Below are positions 26,301-34,700 of a stretch of DNA of 64,000 nt, piece by piece. Numbering within the stretch: position 1 is the stretch's first letter; each line of letters begins with the position of its first letter. A program made the position numbers and the translations under genes. Source of the stretch: Streptomyces sp. NBC_01451 (GTDB taxonomy: Bacteria; Actinomycetota; Actinomycetes; Streptomycetales; Streptomycetaceae); contig NZ_CP109479.1 of assembly GCF_036227485.1 (NCBI RefSeq), positions 248,001-312,000 of the forward strand. The letters run 5' to 3'. The notes under the pieces were generated by a model. The model saw only the letters and a list, made by a program, of their open reading frames with translations. It did not search any database and was not told the origin of the DNA.

Positions 26301-26461
26301 TCGGGCAGTTCCTCAAAATGATCGGCGACCACGTGGGCGCACGTGATGACGGTTCCCGGGGCGATGAGGAAACCCGTTCCCTCGATCGTGACCTTCCCGC
26401 CGGGCGAGCGCACCTCCAGAGCGAGTGTGGCCGCGCGCAGCAGGTCCTCCAATGTACCCAT
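23345..26461 (-). CDS. Trypsin-like protease-NACHT NTPase-HEAT repeat protein
   Basis: 1,038-residue multidomain conflict-system protein. Residues 1-235 are a trypsin-fold protease with His43 (ITCAHVV), Asp84 (GDMDLAFLR) and Ser166 (GGYSGSAV). A proline-rich linker leads to a NACHT-type STAND NTPase: Walker A GPGGGKST at 320-327 and Walker B LVLIDGLDEM at 401-410. From about residue 770 to the end are HEAT-like repeats (units such as VWAASALASLGDPRGPDAL) that could sense a ligand. By analogy with Avs and other bacterial NLR-like proteins, ligand binding to the repeats would trigger NTP-driven oligomerisation and activate the protease. The start is ATG 26461 with GAGG 5 bases upstream; GTG 26467 is an alternative. 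It follows the Trypco1 gene by 7 bases. Confidence 0.88.
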   Translation of the reverse strand: MGTLEDLLRAATLALEVRSPGGKVTIEGTGFLIAPGTVITCAHVVADHFEELPDFVRARTVDGSEFLLEPVPEWYVRRRPGDMDLAFLRAPDDMGLPHVLVSDLIDVGDWVWTFGYPAGMFRAGQSALLTVQGASRLRAVDKNGRPLGVDWQPQRVFGTPVGGGYSGSAVLNRRTGAVCGLLCSSDKAGSAHMVSAGDLLSALPQLTQVQSDPTCNIAWLDALDDDQIRLGGWRYPGPRLRVYLDMAVRATREHSYPGALPGVPPPPPAAVHLRQRAQAAPAPAEAGAAVRSPLGQADPPGTVLAQEILENGGDALVVAGPGGGKSTLLRTGLISLAERWRAGHPGLYIPVLVRAADLAAPLAFPDAVAAGVTKELRTAGLTESWPGEFFATRPLRGVDWLVLIDGLDEMADHSRAEVVTMLGALSKIPSSPYRFVGTMRPLAPGALGQSTSSSWTPARYELLPFTTEDLGRFVEQWFTSQNLPEPRVAAADFSKQLQRRDLEELARTPLMATMLCQLYTVDPDRQLPDSRGRIYQAFVDLLHKRQRAGGLRARTQAALQAQDQGQAALNAAERTLDHLPELVAYLASAQHDGNKTRAIDLLAAQPEAARPKAVPLDVWETFLEESLRGTGLVTVRDGDAVFLHRTLLEYFAACHATRDRAATARTFRTLNRPARYGLLTRVPGFRPRIWGLKFWRPPEADGPLVGFVLDLGQRDGTPKELARLLRRLAKRSGIAGCAFIAAQVQLGTHLPPDIPSLARETLRRLLRGTGLDVKDRIWAASALTWLGDAHAAYELGEIARTPDHDTGSRVWAAAVLAELGDAEAADLLVHLATVPGLFGISNLQAARALVSLRDERASATLRALAHDQDLDSGTRMEAAESLAKMGDPSAADTYWHLAHDPALDDASYSSMGRWLFSLGYLDAVDPLWALTHGLQISGRLMATGELAALGDRRGTDLLAVYARDGARDDSGQVWAASALASLGDPRGPDALTALALDPALSHDHRVQAAIALSELEDPRADDLLAALSSASPDSRAAL

Positions 26462-26468
26462 GGCCACC

Positions 26469-26831
26469 TCAGGGTGCTGACTTCTCCCATTCGAGCCCGA
26501 CCGTGATCATCGATGTCGCCGATGCCTTTCCGATCACAGCGACGAACTGGCCCGACTCAACCAGCACCTCGCAACCGAACTGCACGCTGACCCGCGAGGC
26601 GTCGGTGCTGCGCAGCCTGCCTGCGATCTCCTGCGCGAACCCCGCGAGACCATCAAGGAGTTGCTCCAGCTTCGGCTCGCCCCGGCGCCGGCCCGAGATC
26701 TCCTCCTCGCCGCCTTCCAGATCCACCGATCTGGCTTGACTCGCCGACAGATACACCCGCTGCCAGCCCGCCTCCACCGCGACCAACTCGGCACCATCCC
26801 GGCCCGCCGAAGTCTGACTCACCTCATCCAC
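26469..26831 (-). CDS. Trypco1 (CU044_2847) family protein
   Basis: 120-residue protein of the trypsin-co-occurring domain 1 family. Its hallmark is the beta-rich end: VSVQFGCEVLVESGQFVAVI followed by KASATSMITVGLEWE, matching the family pattern VEFGVKLS..AG.VIAKAS.....V.L.W. It lies directly upstream of the trypsin-NACHT gene in the same direction, 7 bases apart. That is the arrangement that gave the family its name in ternary conflict systems. It probably regulates or is processed by the protease; the exact mechanism is unknown. The start ATG at 26831 has a GGGAAGG stretch upstream at a somewhat long distance. Confidence 0.85.
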   Translation of the reverse strand: MDEVSQTSAGRDGAELVAVEAGWQRVYLSASQARSVDLEGGEEEISGRRRGEPKLEQLLDGLAGFAQEIAGRLRSTDASRVSVQFGCEVLVESGQFVAVIGKASATSMITVGLEWEKSAP

Positions 26832-27515
26832 GCCCGCAGCCCCCTTCCCGGCACCACCACACTCACACCGCCCTCCCCACCGTACTGGCGCTCAATGGAG
26901 TCGGCACCGCTCCTTTGGCAAGGGACAGTGGGGATCAGAGGTTCGCCACGTGATCAGAAACGTAGGCGCACAGGACACGAGGCTCCGCTGCTAGCGGGCG
27001 TCAAGTCCGACCTTCCCTGGGAGGCCCCTACCAGAAACGAACTTAACGCCCCCTCACAGCGGCTGGCCAACGGCGCACGGTCACGATGCACCGACAACAT
27101 CACCGGCCCGCGCGACACGTTCCGCGCCGCCGACAGCACCCCTCGACTACCGCCCGCCGCACCCCGGGACCCCGGCCAGGTCAAGCTCGCCGACCCCATG
27201 CCCTCGCCTCTGGACCTGGCTTGCCCCACCGATGCAACCAATGCCTTCCAGCCACGAGAGGGACTAACCGGCCAGTGCCAATCCATCTGCTTTCGACCGC
27301 CACTACCGGCCGCCCAGTACCACTGAGCAATCAACGCTCGCAGTGAGCAGATCCCAGAAACCCGCAGATCACCCCAGTTCAACCAACGCAACCCCACATC
27401 CTACTCGCAAGTAACTTCTCACGCGTCCCGCTCATCAAACTGAGCAATGCGCAGGTCGACCTCGAAGAGCTGCTCACCCCCAAGAGGGCCGCAACAGATC
27501 GAATAGCCGTCGACA
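26832..27515. other. Intergenic, no supported gene
   Basis: About 680 bases with open frames on both strands but none with protein-like content or a ribosome binding site. It includes a less GC-rich portion around 27300-27450. It presumably holds the promoter of the Trypco1-NACHT operon. Confidence 0.5.
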
Positions 27516-27541
27516 GGCCGGGCAGGCCACCTTGCCCGGCC
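27516..27541 (-). terminator. Terminator of DUF4238-YaaC operon
   Basis: A perfect 9-base stem GGCCGGGCA/TGCCCGGCC with an 8-base loop, 17 bases beyond the stop of the DUF4238 gene on the minus strand. Confidence 0.75.
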
Positions 27542-27558
27542 CCCGTTACTGCTTGGTC

Positions 27559-28557
27559 TTAGCGGCGAGTCGTGTACATGTGCAGGATGTCGCCCATGGG
27601 CTCCAGCGTGCCGTCCGGCTTCTTCCGGAAGCCGGGGCCCGAGTTGAAGCGCAGCGTGGGTCCGCGCCTTCTCAGATGGACCTTGTCGAGCGCGGCGTGC
27701 CGGTCCGGGTGCCCGACGACGACCTGCTCGCAGCTGTCCGCAAGGTCCTGGTTGCAGCTGTTCACGCGGCTGAGCCTGACCTCTTCCGCGGATGTGCCGT
27801 GGCTGGGGACGAGGACGAGCTGGGCCGTGGGGCTGACCGGGAACCTGACCTCGTCAGCATTCTCCAGGCCGAACCCTTCGTAGGCGTCCCTCGGAGTCTC
27901 GGGACGCCAGAGGACAAGGGGCGTGTCGGAGGTGAGAAAGATCGGCTTGCTGCTGGTCTCAAGTCGCCAATGCCGGGCACGGTACTGCGGGATGCACACC
28001 CAGACAGAGCTGAAGGTCACGGCGACCGCTTCGTCGTGAGTGGGGTCGTTGCCGCCGTTCATCGCCCGTGTGCCGTGGTAGTAGTCGAAGGCGCCCTGGG
28101 CTTCGGCTTCCCGTGGCGGGTGACCGAGATGCTTACGTGTGAGGTACTTGGCCATGAGCGCCAGGTCGACCTCCCGACCGTCCGCGTAGAGGGTGACGTT
28201 GCGCCCGAAGAGCGGGCCCGTGCGCTTCCTCGGGGTCCTGGCCATCTGCACAGCCAGGTAGAGGCAGAGCAGTTCGCGGTCGTCGGTCCCGGCAGCCGGT
28301 GGCATCCCCGTCTGGTCGATCCGGCGCAGGGCCTCGAGTGCCTGCCCTTCCAGGCCGCTGAGCTCGTGTTCGATGGTCGTGGAGGGCATGCCGTTCTCGT
28401 CCGTGATCGTGTAGAAGCCAGTCTCGGCAGCGACGTTCTTGACGTTGGCGAGGTGCGTCTTCGGAGGGCACCGGCGCCTCACTCTGACCATGTCGCCTCG
28501 CCCGAATCGTGCCAGATAGCTCTGAGGCACGTAGTGGTGGAGTTTCGGCACAGACAC
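27559..28557 (-). CDS. DUF4238 domain-containing protein
   Basis: 332-residue protein opening with KLHHYVPQSYLARFG, the defining N-terminal motif of DUF4238 proteins. Other conserved segments are LYLAVQMARTPRKRTGPL and PIFLTSDTPLVLWRP. The molecular function of the family is not established; members are frequent in variable genome islands. GTG 28557 starts one base after the stop region of the YaaC-like gene, so the two form a coupled operon. It is cytoplasmic, with no signal or membrane segment. Confidence 0.85.
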   Translation of the reverse strand: MSVPKLHHYVPQSYLARFGRGDMVRVRRRCPPKTHLANVKNVAAETGFYTITDENGMPSTTIEHELSGLEGQALEALRRIDQTGMPPAAGTDDRELLCLYLAVQMARTPRKRTGPLFGRNVTLYADGREVDLALMAKYLTRKHLGHPPREAEAQGAFDYYHGTRAMNGGNDPTHDEAVAVTFSSVWVCIPQYRARHWRLETSSKPIFLTSDTPLVLWRPETPRDAYEGFGLENADEVRFPVSPTAQLVLVPSHGTSAEEVRLSRVNSCNQDLADSCEQVVVGHPDRHAALDKVHLRRRGPTLRFNSGPGFRKKPDGTLEPMGDILHMYTTRR

Positions 28558-28558
28558 G

Positions 28559-29614
28559 TCAGGTGCTCACCTCAGTGATGGTGTCCGCGATCAGAACGGG
28601 CAAGTGGTTGATGGCGCGTTCCAGAAGCCGTTCGATCGGGACCGCGTACTTGCTGGTGTCGACGTTGATGAGCGTGCCCCAGGTCGCGGGTTCGTAGCGG
28701 GCGAGCATGGACAGCGTGTACAGCACGGCCCACCAGGCCATCAGCGGGTGCAGTTCCCGCTTCATCGAGCCCAGGACGGGTAGGAAGTACCGGCTCCCGG
28801 CGTAGCTGCGGGTCAGGGTCCGCAGGTGGGCCAACCGTTCGACTCCGGTCGCATTTCCGTCAAATCCCGTGCCCACGCCCTCGGGCATGAGCCAGTTCAT
28901 CCTGAGTTCGCCGCCGCCGTGGTTGTAGCGGGTGTAGTCCGGAGGTGCCTCCGGCCCGAGGCTGAGGGTGCGGGTGGTCACGTAGCTCTCGTGCTGGGCG
29001 ACGGTCGGGTACGAGGTGAGGAAGTCGACCAGCGCCTCGCGGGTGCCTGCGTCGATGACCCGGTCGGGGAGATCGCACACGGGGACGCTCAGCAGGGAGT
29101 GCTCGTGCGTGCCGACGCCGACGTCATCCCCGACCGTGTACAGCGGGGTGAGCCGCTTCCTGGTGGTGAGCGGGTAACGGAGGTTCGGCGGCAGCAGGTC
29201 CCAGACGTCTTCCAGGCGCAGCGGGTCCATCTCCCACACCGGTGAGTCGAGGACCTCGCTGACCTTCACGAAGCTGCCCTGGGTGCCGGACGGATCGGTT
29301 CGGATCTCGATGTCGGGGAAGGGCAGGTGGAACCCTGTGGTCTTGATCCCGTGGGTGTCGAGGCGCCAGTCCCCGCCCTTGAGGGACCAGGCGGCGGCCG
29401 TGATGGCACGCCCGGCCTGGCTGAGGCCGTAAAAGGCCAGGATCGGGCTCGTAGCGGGGCCCACGACGGAAGCGGCGTGGAACAGCTGCTGAGCCTGTTC
29501 CAGGGCTGCCGAGTACGTCTTGCGGCGGGATCCGGTGTCGGCTCTGGCGGGTGGATCGGAGCGGCTGGCCCGCAGCCGCTCCCACGCCTCATCGGCGTCG
29601 AGATCGCTGTGCAT
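28559..29614 (-). CDS. YaaC-like protein
   Basis: 351-residue soluble protein of the YaaC-like family. It has the usual N-terminal AWERLRASRSDPP and the helical segment SPILAFYGLSQAGRAI, and ends with the conserved HPLMAWWAVLYTLSMLARYEP followed by YAVPIERLLERAINHLPVLI. The biochemical role of YaaC is unknown. It is the first gene of a two-gene unit with the DUF4238 protein. The ATG at 29614 begins the conserved region. The co-transcription with DUF4238 next to a NACHT system suggests, but does not prove, a defence role. Confidence 0.82.
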   Translation of the reverse strand: MHSDLDADEAWERLRASRSDPPARADTGSRRKTYSAALEQAQQLFHAASVVGPATSPILAFYGLSQAGRAITAAAWSLKGGDWRLDTHGIKTTGFHLPFPDIEIRTDPSGTQGSFVKVSEVLDSPVWEMDPLRLEDVWDLLPPNLRYPLTTRKRLTPLYTVGDDVGVGTHEHSLLSVPVCDLPDRVIDAGTREALVDFLTSYPTVAQHESYVTTRTLSLGPEAPPDYTRYNHGGGELRMNWLMPEGVGTGFDGNATGVERLAHLRTLTRSYAGSRYFLPVLGSMKRELHPLMAWWAVLYTLSMLARYEPATWGTLINVDTSKYAVPIERLLERAINHLPVLIADTITEVST

Positions 29615-29771
29615 GACCGGGACGCTACTCGCTGCCGAGTTGACCGCGCGGGTGAATTTGTGGGGATCACACGAGGTCCAGCGCAGTTGGCAGGATCAGA
29701 GGGTATCCAGCGCACTGATGAAGGACTGGAGCCAATCTAGATCGGCCTGCACCGCAGGCCCCTTGATTGCC

Positions 29772-30548
29772 TCACGCTTGATGCGCGGCCTCGCGGACGG
29801 TGGCTTGGAGACAATCGTGGACGCTCACGTCCGGCCGGGCGTGCCGCAGTTGTTGCACGACGTCCAGGTGGCGCGGGTAGTCGGGATCGGCGCCGACCGC
29901 GAGGCGGGTGAGGCAGGCGGCGTGGGCTCCCAGTTCGTACAGGGCGATGGTCTGGACGGCTTCGGCGCAGAACCAGAAGAGGATCACGTCGGCGACGCGG
30001 AGAAGCTCGTACTCCCAGACCGTCTGCTCCCGTGCCGCCGCCACCTCGCCGGCCGGGAAGTCATCGCGGCGCGGGTTGAGGACGACGGCCGGGGAGCCGA
30101 TCGCGTCCAGCTGGATTACTGGCCGTCGCTACCAGTTCGAGCACCCGGTGATGCCGCCGCCCGAAGACCGACGGGGCGTCGCCGTCGTAGCGCGCGGGGG
30201 CCTCGATGTAGCGCAGCGTCCGGGGCGTCAGCAACGGGAAGCCGTCGACGGCAATCGCGTCCAGCAGCTCCCGTACGAGCGCCCGGGCATCGGGGCTCCC
30301 ACCGGGGTAGGCGCGCAGCACGGGAACCAGCCTCCACGCACCGAGCTCCGGGTGCGGGCGCAGCATCTGCTCGAGGGACTCGACACTCAGGACGCCTCCG
30401 GCCGCCAGGCCGTCCAGGCCTCCGTCGGTGCTCGCCTGCGTGGACAGGATCCGCGCGCGGTGTTCCTCGGCCGCCCCCGACCGTGCACGTAGTCGGCGGT
30501 CAAGGCGTCGGCCAGGAGCTGCAGTTCATCCGTCAAAGCGGCCAGCAT
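29772..30548 (-). pseudogene. Nucleoside 2-deoxyribosyltransferase-like gene, inactivated
   Basis: Three pieces in different frames read as one protein. MLAALTDELQLLADALTADY comes first, then STQASTDGGLDGLAAGG through RYIEAPARYDGDAPSVF. The C-terminal half has VVLNPRRDDFPAGEVAAARE and VWEYELLRVADVILFWFCAE, the deoxyribosyltransferase-like fold signature with the W-E-Y-E catalytic region, ending at 29772. One shift lies in the G run at 30474-30478. A second shift follows SVF near 30155. An in-frame TAG lies just after GITGCSNW, where homologs usually have Gln or another residue. The stop argues for genuine loss of function. Confidence 0.65.
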
Positions 30549-30700
30549 ACGAAGGCAGGAAACAAGCTGGGCTGCCGCCCCTCGCCTCCGCTGATGTCCG
30601 CCAGCACCCGCTCGCGCCGTGCGCGCTCGGCCGCCCACCCGTGGAAGCCGCCGCCCCAGGAGAACGGAGTCGTCAGGTCCTGCGTGGACGGGCTGCCCAT
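30533..30700 (-). CDS. Short ORF upstream of the deoxyribosyltransferase remnant
   Basis: 55 residues starting MGSPSTQDLTTPFSWGGGF; composition is protein-like. Its TGA overlaps the first codons of the pseudogene. It may be a small separate gene or a frameshifted N terminus of the same pseudogene. No family recognised. Confidence 0.3.
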   Translation of the reverse strand: MGSPSTQDLTTPFSWGGGFHGWAAERARRERVLADISGGEGRQPSLFPAFVCWPL

Positions 30701-30809
30701 ACGTCATCATTGGCGATCCCTGACCTGGGAGCCGCGTGTCACCGGAGAAGTCCGCCAAGAACAAAGTTGCTGCCTGGAGTCACAGGAACCCCTGGAGCAT
30801 CACTTATGG

Positions 30810-31664
30810 CTAACGCCTAAGGATTAGCAGCTCAGCCTCATCTGAATGGCCAGAGAGTTGACCAGCTTCGCGGATTTGCTCGATCGTCATTGAGCTGGCC
30901 AATTCGATCGCGTCATGAATTCCATCTCCATTTCCACGATCAAGCGGAGTCAAAAGCCAGCGAACTGCCTGAACCAGGTCAACAGCAGTTCCAACACCAT
31001 CCCGATAGCGCCGCGCCGCTACGAGCATCGCAGGGACATGTGAAGATTTAGCCGCCCTGACGTACCATTGCAAAGATTCGCCATCGAGGCCTTTTTTCGC
31101 GCACTGGTCTCCCAGCACGGCACATGCCTCTGGAATTCCTAGTTCTCCGGCCATCTGCAGCCACTTTGCGAATTCTCGGAAGTTCTTCCCAGCCCCATGA
31201 CCGCGATAATAGTTAACCGCAAGATTGAAGGCCGCATAGCCGTCGCCCGCCTCGGCGGCAGCACGGTACAAATCGTTGGCCCTGCCCGGGTCGGCGGCCG
31301 TACCCACCCCTCCGGCAAGGACGAACCCCAGCTCCCTCATCCCTTCAACGACACCCCCTCCAGCAGCCGTCTCCAGCAATGAGGCCGCGCGGGAAAGCTG
31401 TTCGCCACGCTCCAGAAGCAGGCCTGCCACCAGGACCTTCGCGTCGAGATCTCCCTGGTCGGCCAGGATCTCCAGTCGGGGCTGGAGTCCCCGAGCCCTG
31501 TCCCGGCCCTCCGTCGAACCCCTGCGCTTGGCATGGAAATACCAGTTGCCCGCAGAGATGAGATCTCCAGTAGCCGTGGCCTGATCACCGCGTGCCAAGA
31601 GTTCCTGGATCGAAATCCCTTCAGGGAATACATGCCAATTCAACACCGCTTCACCCACGGACAT
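30810..31664 (-). CDS. Sel1/TPR-repeat protein, probable immunity protein
   Basis: 284-residue protein made of Sel1-like repeats of about 36 residues (for example LYRAAAEAGDGYAAFNLAVN, LQWYVRAAKSSHVPAMLVAA), a helical solenoid used for protein binding. It starts at ATG 31664, with GAGGAG close upstream; GTG 31658 is the alternative and is better spaced. It lies 89 bases after the stop of the giant RHS-HINT-deaminase gene in the same orientation, the normal place for an immunity gene. The coding sequence looks less GC-rich than its surroundings, as expected for a tail-plus-immunity cassette acquired by recombination. The immunity role is inferred from position. Confidence 0.78.
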   Translation of the reverse strand: MSVGEAVLNWHVFPEGISIQELLARGDQATATGDLISAGNWYFHAKRRGSTEGRDRARGLQPRLEILADQGDLDAKVLVAGLLLERGEQLSRAASLLETAAGGGVVEGMRELGFVLAGGVGTAADPGRANDLYRAAAEAGDGYAAFNLAVNYYRGHGAGKNFREFAKWLQMAGELGIPEACAVLGDQCAKKGLDGESLQWYVRAAKSSHVPAMLVAARRYRDGVGTAVDLVQAVRWLLTPLDRGNGDGIHDAIELASSMTIEQIREAGQLSGHSDEAELLILRR

Positions 31665-31753
31665 CTCCTCATGATCAGCGGCACAGCCGCCTCTAGAGTG
31701 TGGAGGTGATCCTACCCCACGGACCACCTCCACAAATCCACATATCACATAAA

Positions 31754-34700
31754 CTAGCCCTTCCAGGGTGGATAGTCGTACGCCATCCACGACCCATCCG
31801 GTGCAAATACGTTGATGGATGTCGGGTCGGACACATGCAGATGAATTCCCAGCTGGACGGCCCTTTCCTGGAACCAGGCAATACAGTTGTCGCACATGTC
31901 TCGACTGACAGAGATCGAGATACCGGGACGCAGAGTCGAAGCCTGCTTCTCGGCATGGGACAGGTAGTAAGCGCCGGGTCCTCCAGAATTATCGAAGAAG
32001 AACGGTGTGCGCTCTGTCGGCATTGCCGCGTGCACCTGTTCGGGCATCGCCCTCCCGTAACCGTCGGGGATGTCCGTGGCGAAACCGCTGGCCGCCTGAA
32101 TGTCTCCGGCTTCCGCTGCCGTCTTGCTGCTCAGATCCACGGAAGTAGCGAATGAGACATCATCGGGATGAGGAGCCGCGCGGAGGGCAGCGGCTGTCGG
32201 GCAACCCGTGTTGTGCACAAGAACCGGCACACTTCCGGCGAGCACGTAGTACGTGTGCAGTTCCTGGACCGTGAGGTTCCAGCGGTTCGCCGTACCGGGT
32301 GTGATCCGGGTCCTGACGACGGAGGCGTGAGCGTTGTCGACCGTGTTGAGGGCGTCTTTGGGGCGGAGTTCGCCGGCTGGCTTCCAGGTGTGGGTGGTGT
32401 CGTCCCAGAAGGGGTGGTTGGCCGTAGTGTGGAGGGTTGCGGTGTGGCCGTCCTTGTCGCGGACGGTGACGTCGAGGAGGTCCGTGTCGTGGTTGATCCA
32501 GATGTGCTGAACGGTGCGACCGCTCTGGTGCTTGCCCGTTCTGGGGTCGGCCGACTCGACCTTGTCACCGGTCTTGATCTTGCCGATGGCCTTGGTCTTG
32601 CCGCCTGCCATGAGGACCGGCGTCTCCGGCGAGAAGCTGCACTGCGAGCGAGCCGTGGTGCCCGAGTTGCCCGTGCCGGGTTTGTCCGGGGTGGCCGCCG
32701 ACTTGCTCGATGCCGCCGCCTCGCTCTGGGAGTCGGACTTTCTGGGCGCTGCCGCGTTGGTGCCGGCGGAGTCCTTGGTGGATTCCCTTCCCGCGCCCGA
32801 GGCGGCGGCCGCGTCGCCCGAGCCGCTGCCGGCGTCGTGCGGTGCGGCGTCGGCGGAGGCCTTCGGGGCCTTGCCGGCCCCGCCGGCACCGGCCACTGCG
32901 GGTGGTGAGTCCGCTTCCTCTCCGCTTATGGGTTCACCTCCGCCGCAGCCCATGGCCATGCAGTCCGCGCCGCCGGCCAGACCGCCGACCGCTCCGATCG
33001 CCTCGCCCGCTGCCATGAGACATGCGGGGGCCGCGACCACGGTCTCGGCGCAGGCGGCGACTGCGACGACGACCACCACGACCACGGCGACGACGACGAC
33101 GACGGTCGCGATCTTCTCGGCGACCGGCAGTGCCTTCTTGAAGTAGTGCCCCGCGCATCCGAAGAAGCCCGAGCAGCCGCCGCTGCTGTGCTTCTTCGTG
33201 CCGCTGGAGGAGGTGGTGGAGGCGTACGCCTTGTCGTTGGCGGCAGCGCACTTGGCGTCGCAGCCTCCTCCGCCGCCGTCCATCGGGGCCAGCATCAGAC
33301 CGTTCGGGTCGGAGCCGCTGGCCGGGTTGTCTCCGGCGTAGGCGTAGCCGCCCATCTGGTTGGGGTCGCCGGCCTCGAAGACCGGGTCGGGGCTGAGGAA
33401 GCGGCCCAGTACGGGGTCGTAGTCGCGGGCGCCCAGCAGGTCGAGGCCGGTCACGGGGTCGGTGGGCTGGCCGAGGAAGCCGTGGTTCTCGTCGGCTGCC
33501 ACCCAGGAGCCGGGCTTGGTGCCGCGGGGGTTGCCGAAGGGGTCGTAGGAGCGGCGGGTGACGGCCAGGGTGGAGGCGTCGACGGCGGTGACGGCGGTGC
33601 CCTGGCCGTTGGCGACCTGGTAGGTGACGGAGCCGGTGCTGGAGCGGGTGACGGTGGTGCCGTCGGGGCCGGTGATGTTGCGCAGGCCGGTCCAGGTCTT
33701 GGCGGAGACGTTGAGGGTGATCTGCTCGGCGCCGCCGAAGAGGTAGAGGACGCGGGTCTTGTCGGTGCCGTCGACGGCGGCGGTCTGTTCGAGCAGGTCG
33801 CCCTGGGCGTCGTAGAGGTACTTGCTGGTGTTGGTGTGGGTGCCGGAGGTCGTCGCGACGGTGGCGGTGCGGCCTTCGGCGTCGTAGGTGAAGGTCTGGC
33901 TCTGGCCAGCCGGGATGGCGCCGGTGGCCGCGTCGGTCCAGGTCTGGCCGCTGCCGCCGCAGGTGGCGAGGGTCAGCTGGGTGCCGGTGGTGGCGGAGGC
34001 GGCCGGGTCGGTCAGGCACATCGCGGGGTTGGCGTTGCTGACCAGGGTGCCGGTGGTGGTGGCCTTCCACTTCTGGGTGGCGTCGGTCTTGCAGGTGTCG
34101 ATCACCACGAGGGTGCCGCTAGTGGTGGCGTTGCCTGTGGTGTCCAGGCACATGCCGAGGACCTTCACGGTGCCGTCGGTGCCGATGGTCCACTTCTGGC
34201 TGGTGGCGCCGCCGCAGGTGTTGATCTGCACCTTGGCTCCGGCGGTGGTGGAGCCGCCCGCGTCCTCGACGCACCGCCTGCCGCCGCCGGTGATGGTGAA
34301 GGAGCTGGTCAGCGGGCCGGTGGTGGTCACCTTCCGGCTGATGGTGTCGCCGGCGTTCGCGTTGGCGTAGGTGGGGTCGGTGTAGGTGGAGGCGATGGTC
34401 GCCGTACCGGAGAGGTTGGTGAGGGTCGCCGTTCCCGCCTGGTCGGGCAGCGTCGCGGGCGCCGTGCCGTTGGTGCCGGGGTAAGTGATGGCCTGCGTGG
34501 TGTCGTTGAGGGCGTTGCCGCTGGTGTCGTGGTTGACGGTGCCGGTGCGGTCGCCGAGCTGGTCGTAGGTGTAGGTCTGCCAGTACGGGGCCGGGCCGCC
34601 GACAGTGGTGGTCTTGATGGGGGACGTGGTGGTGGTCTGCACCCGTGCGGTGGTGCAGCCACCGACCGCGCCGGGCGTGAACGCGCTCGGGTCGGTGATC

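Noticed and set aside
26661..27326. A plus-strand 221-codon frame after the Trypco1 gene
   Set aside because: It starts inside the Trypco1 gene and has a proline/arginine-rich, unprotein-like composition without start signals.
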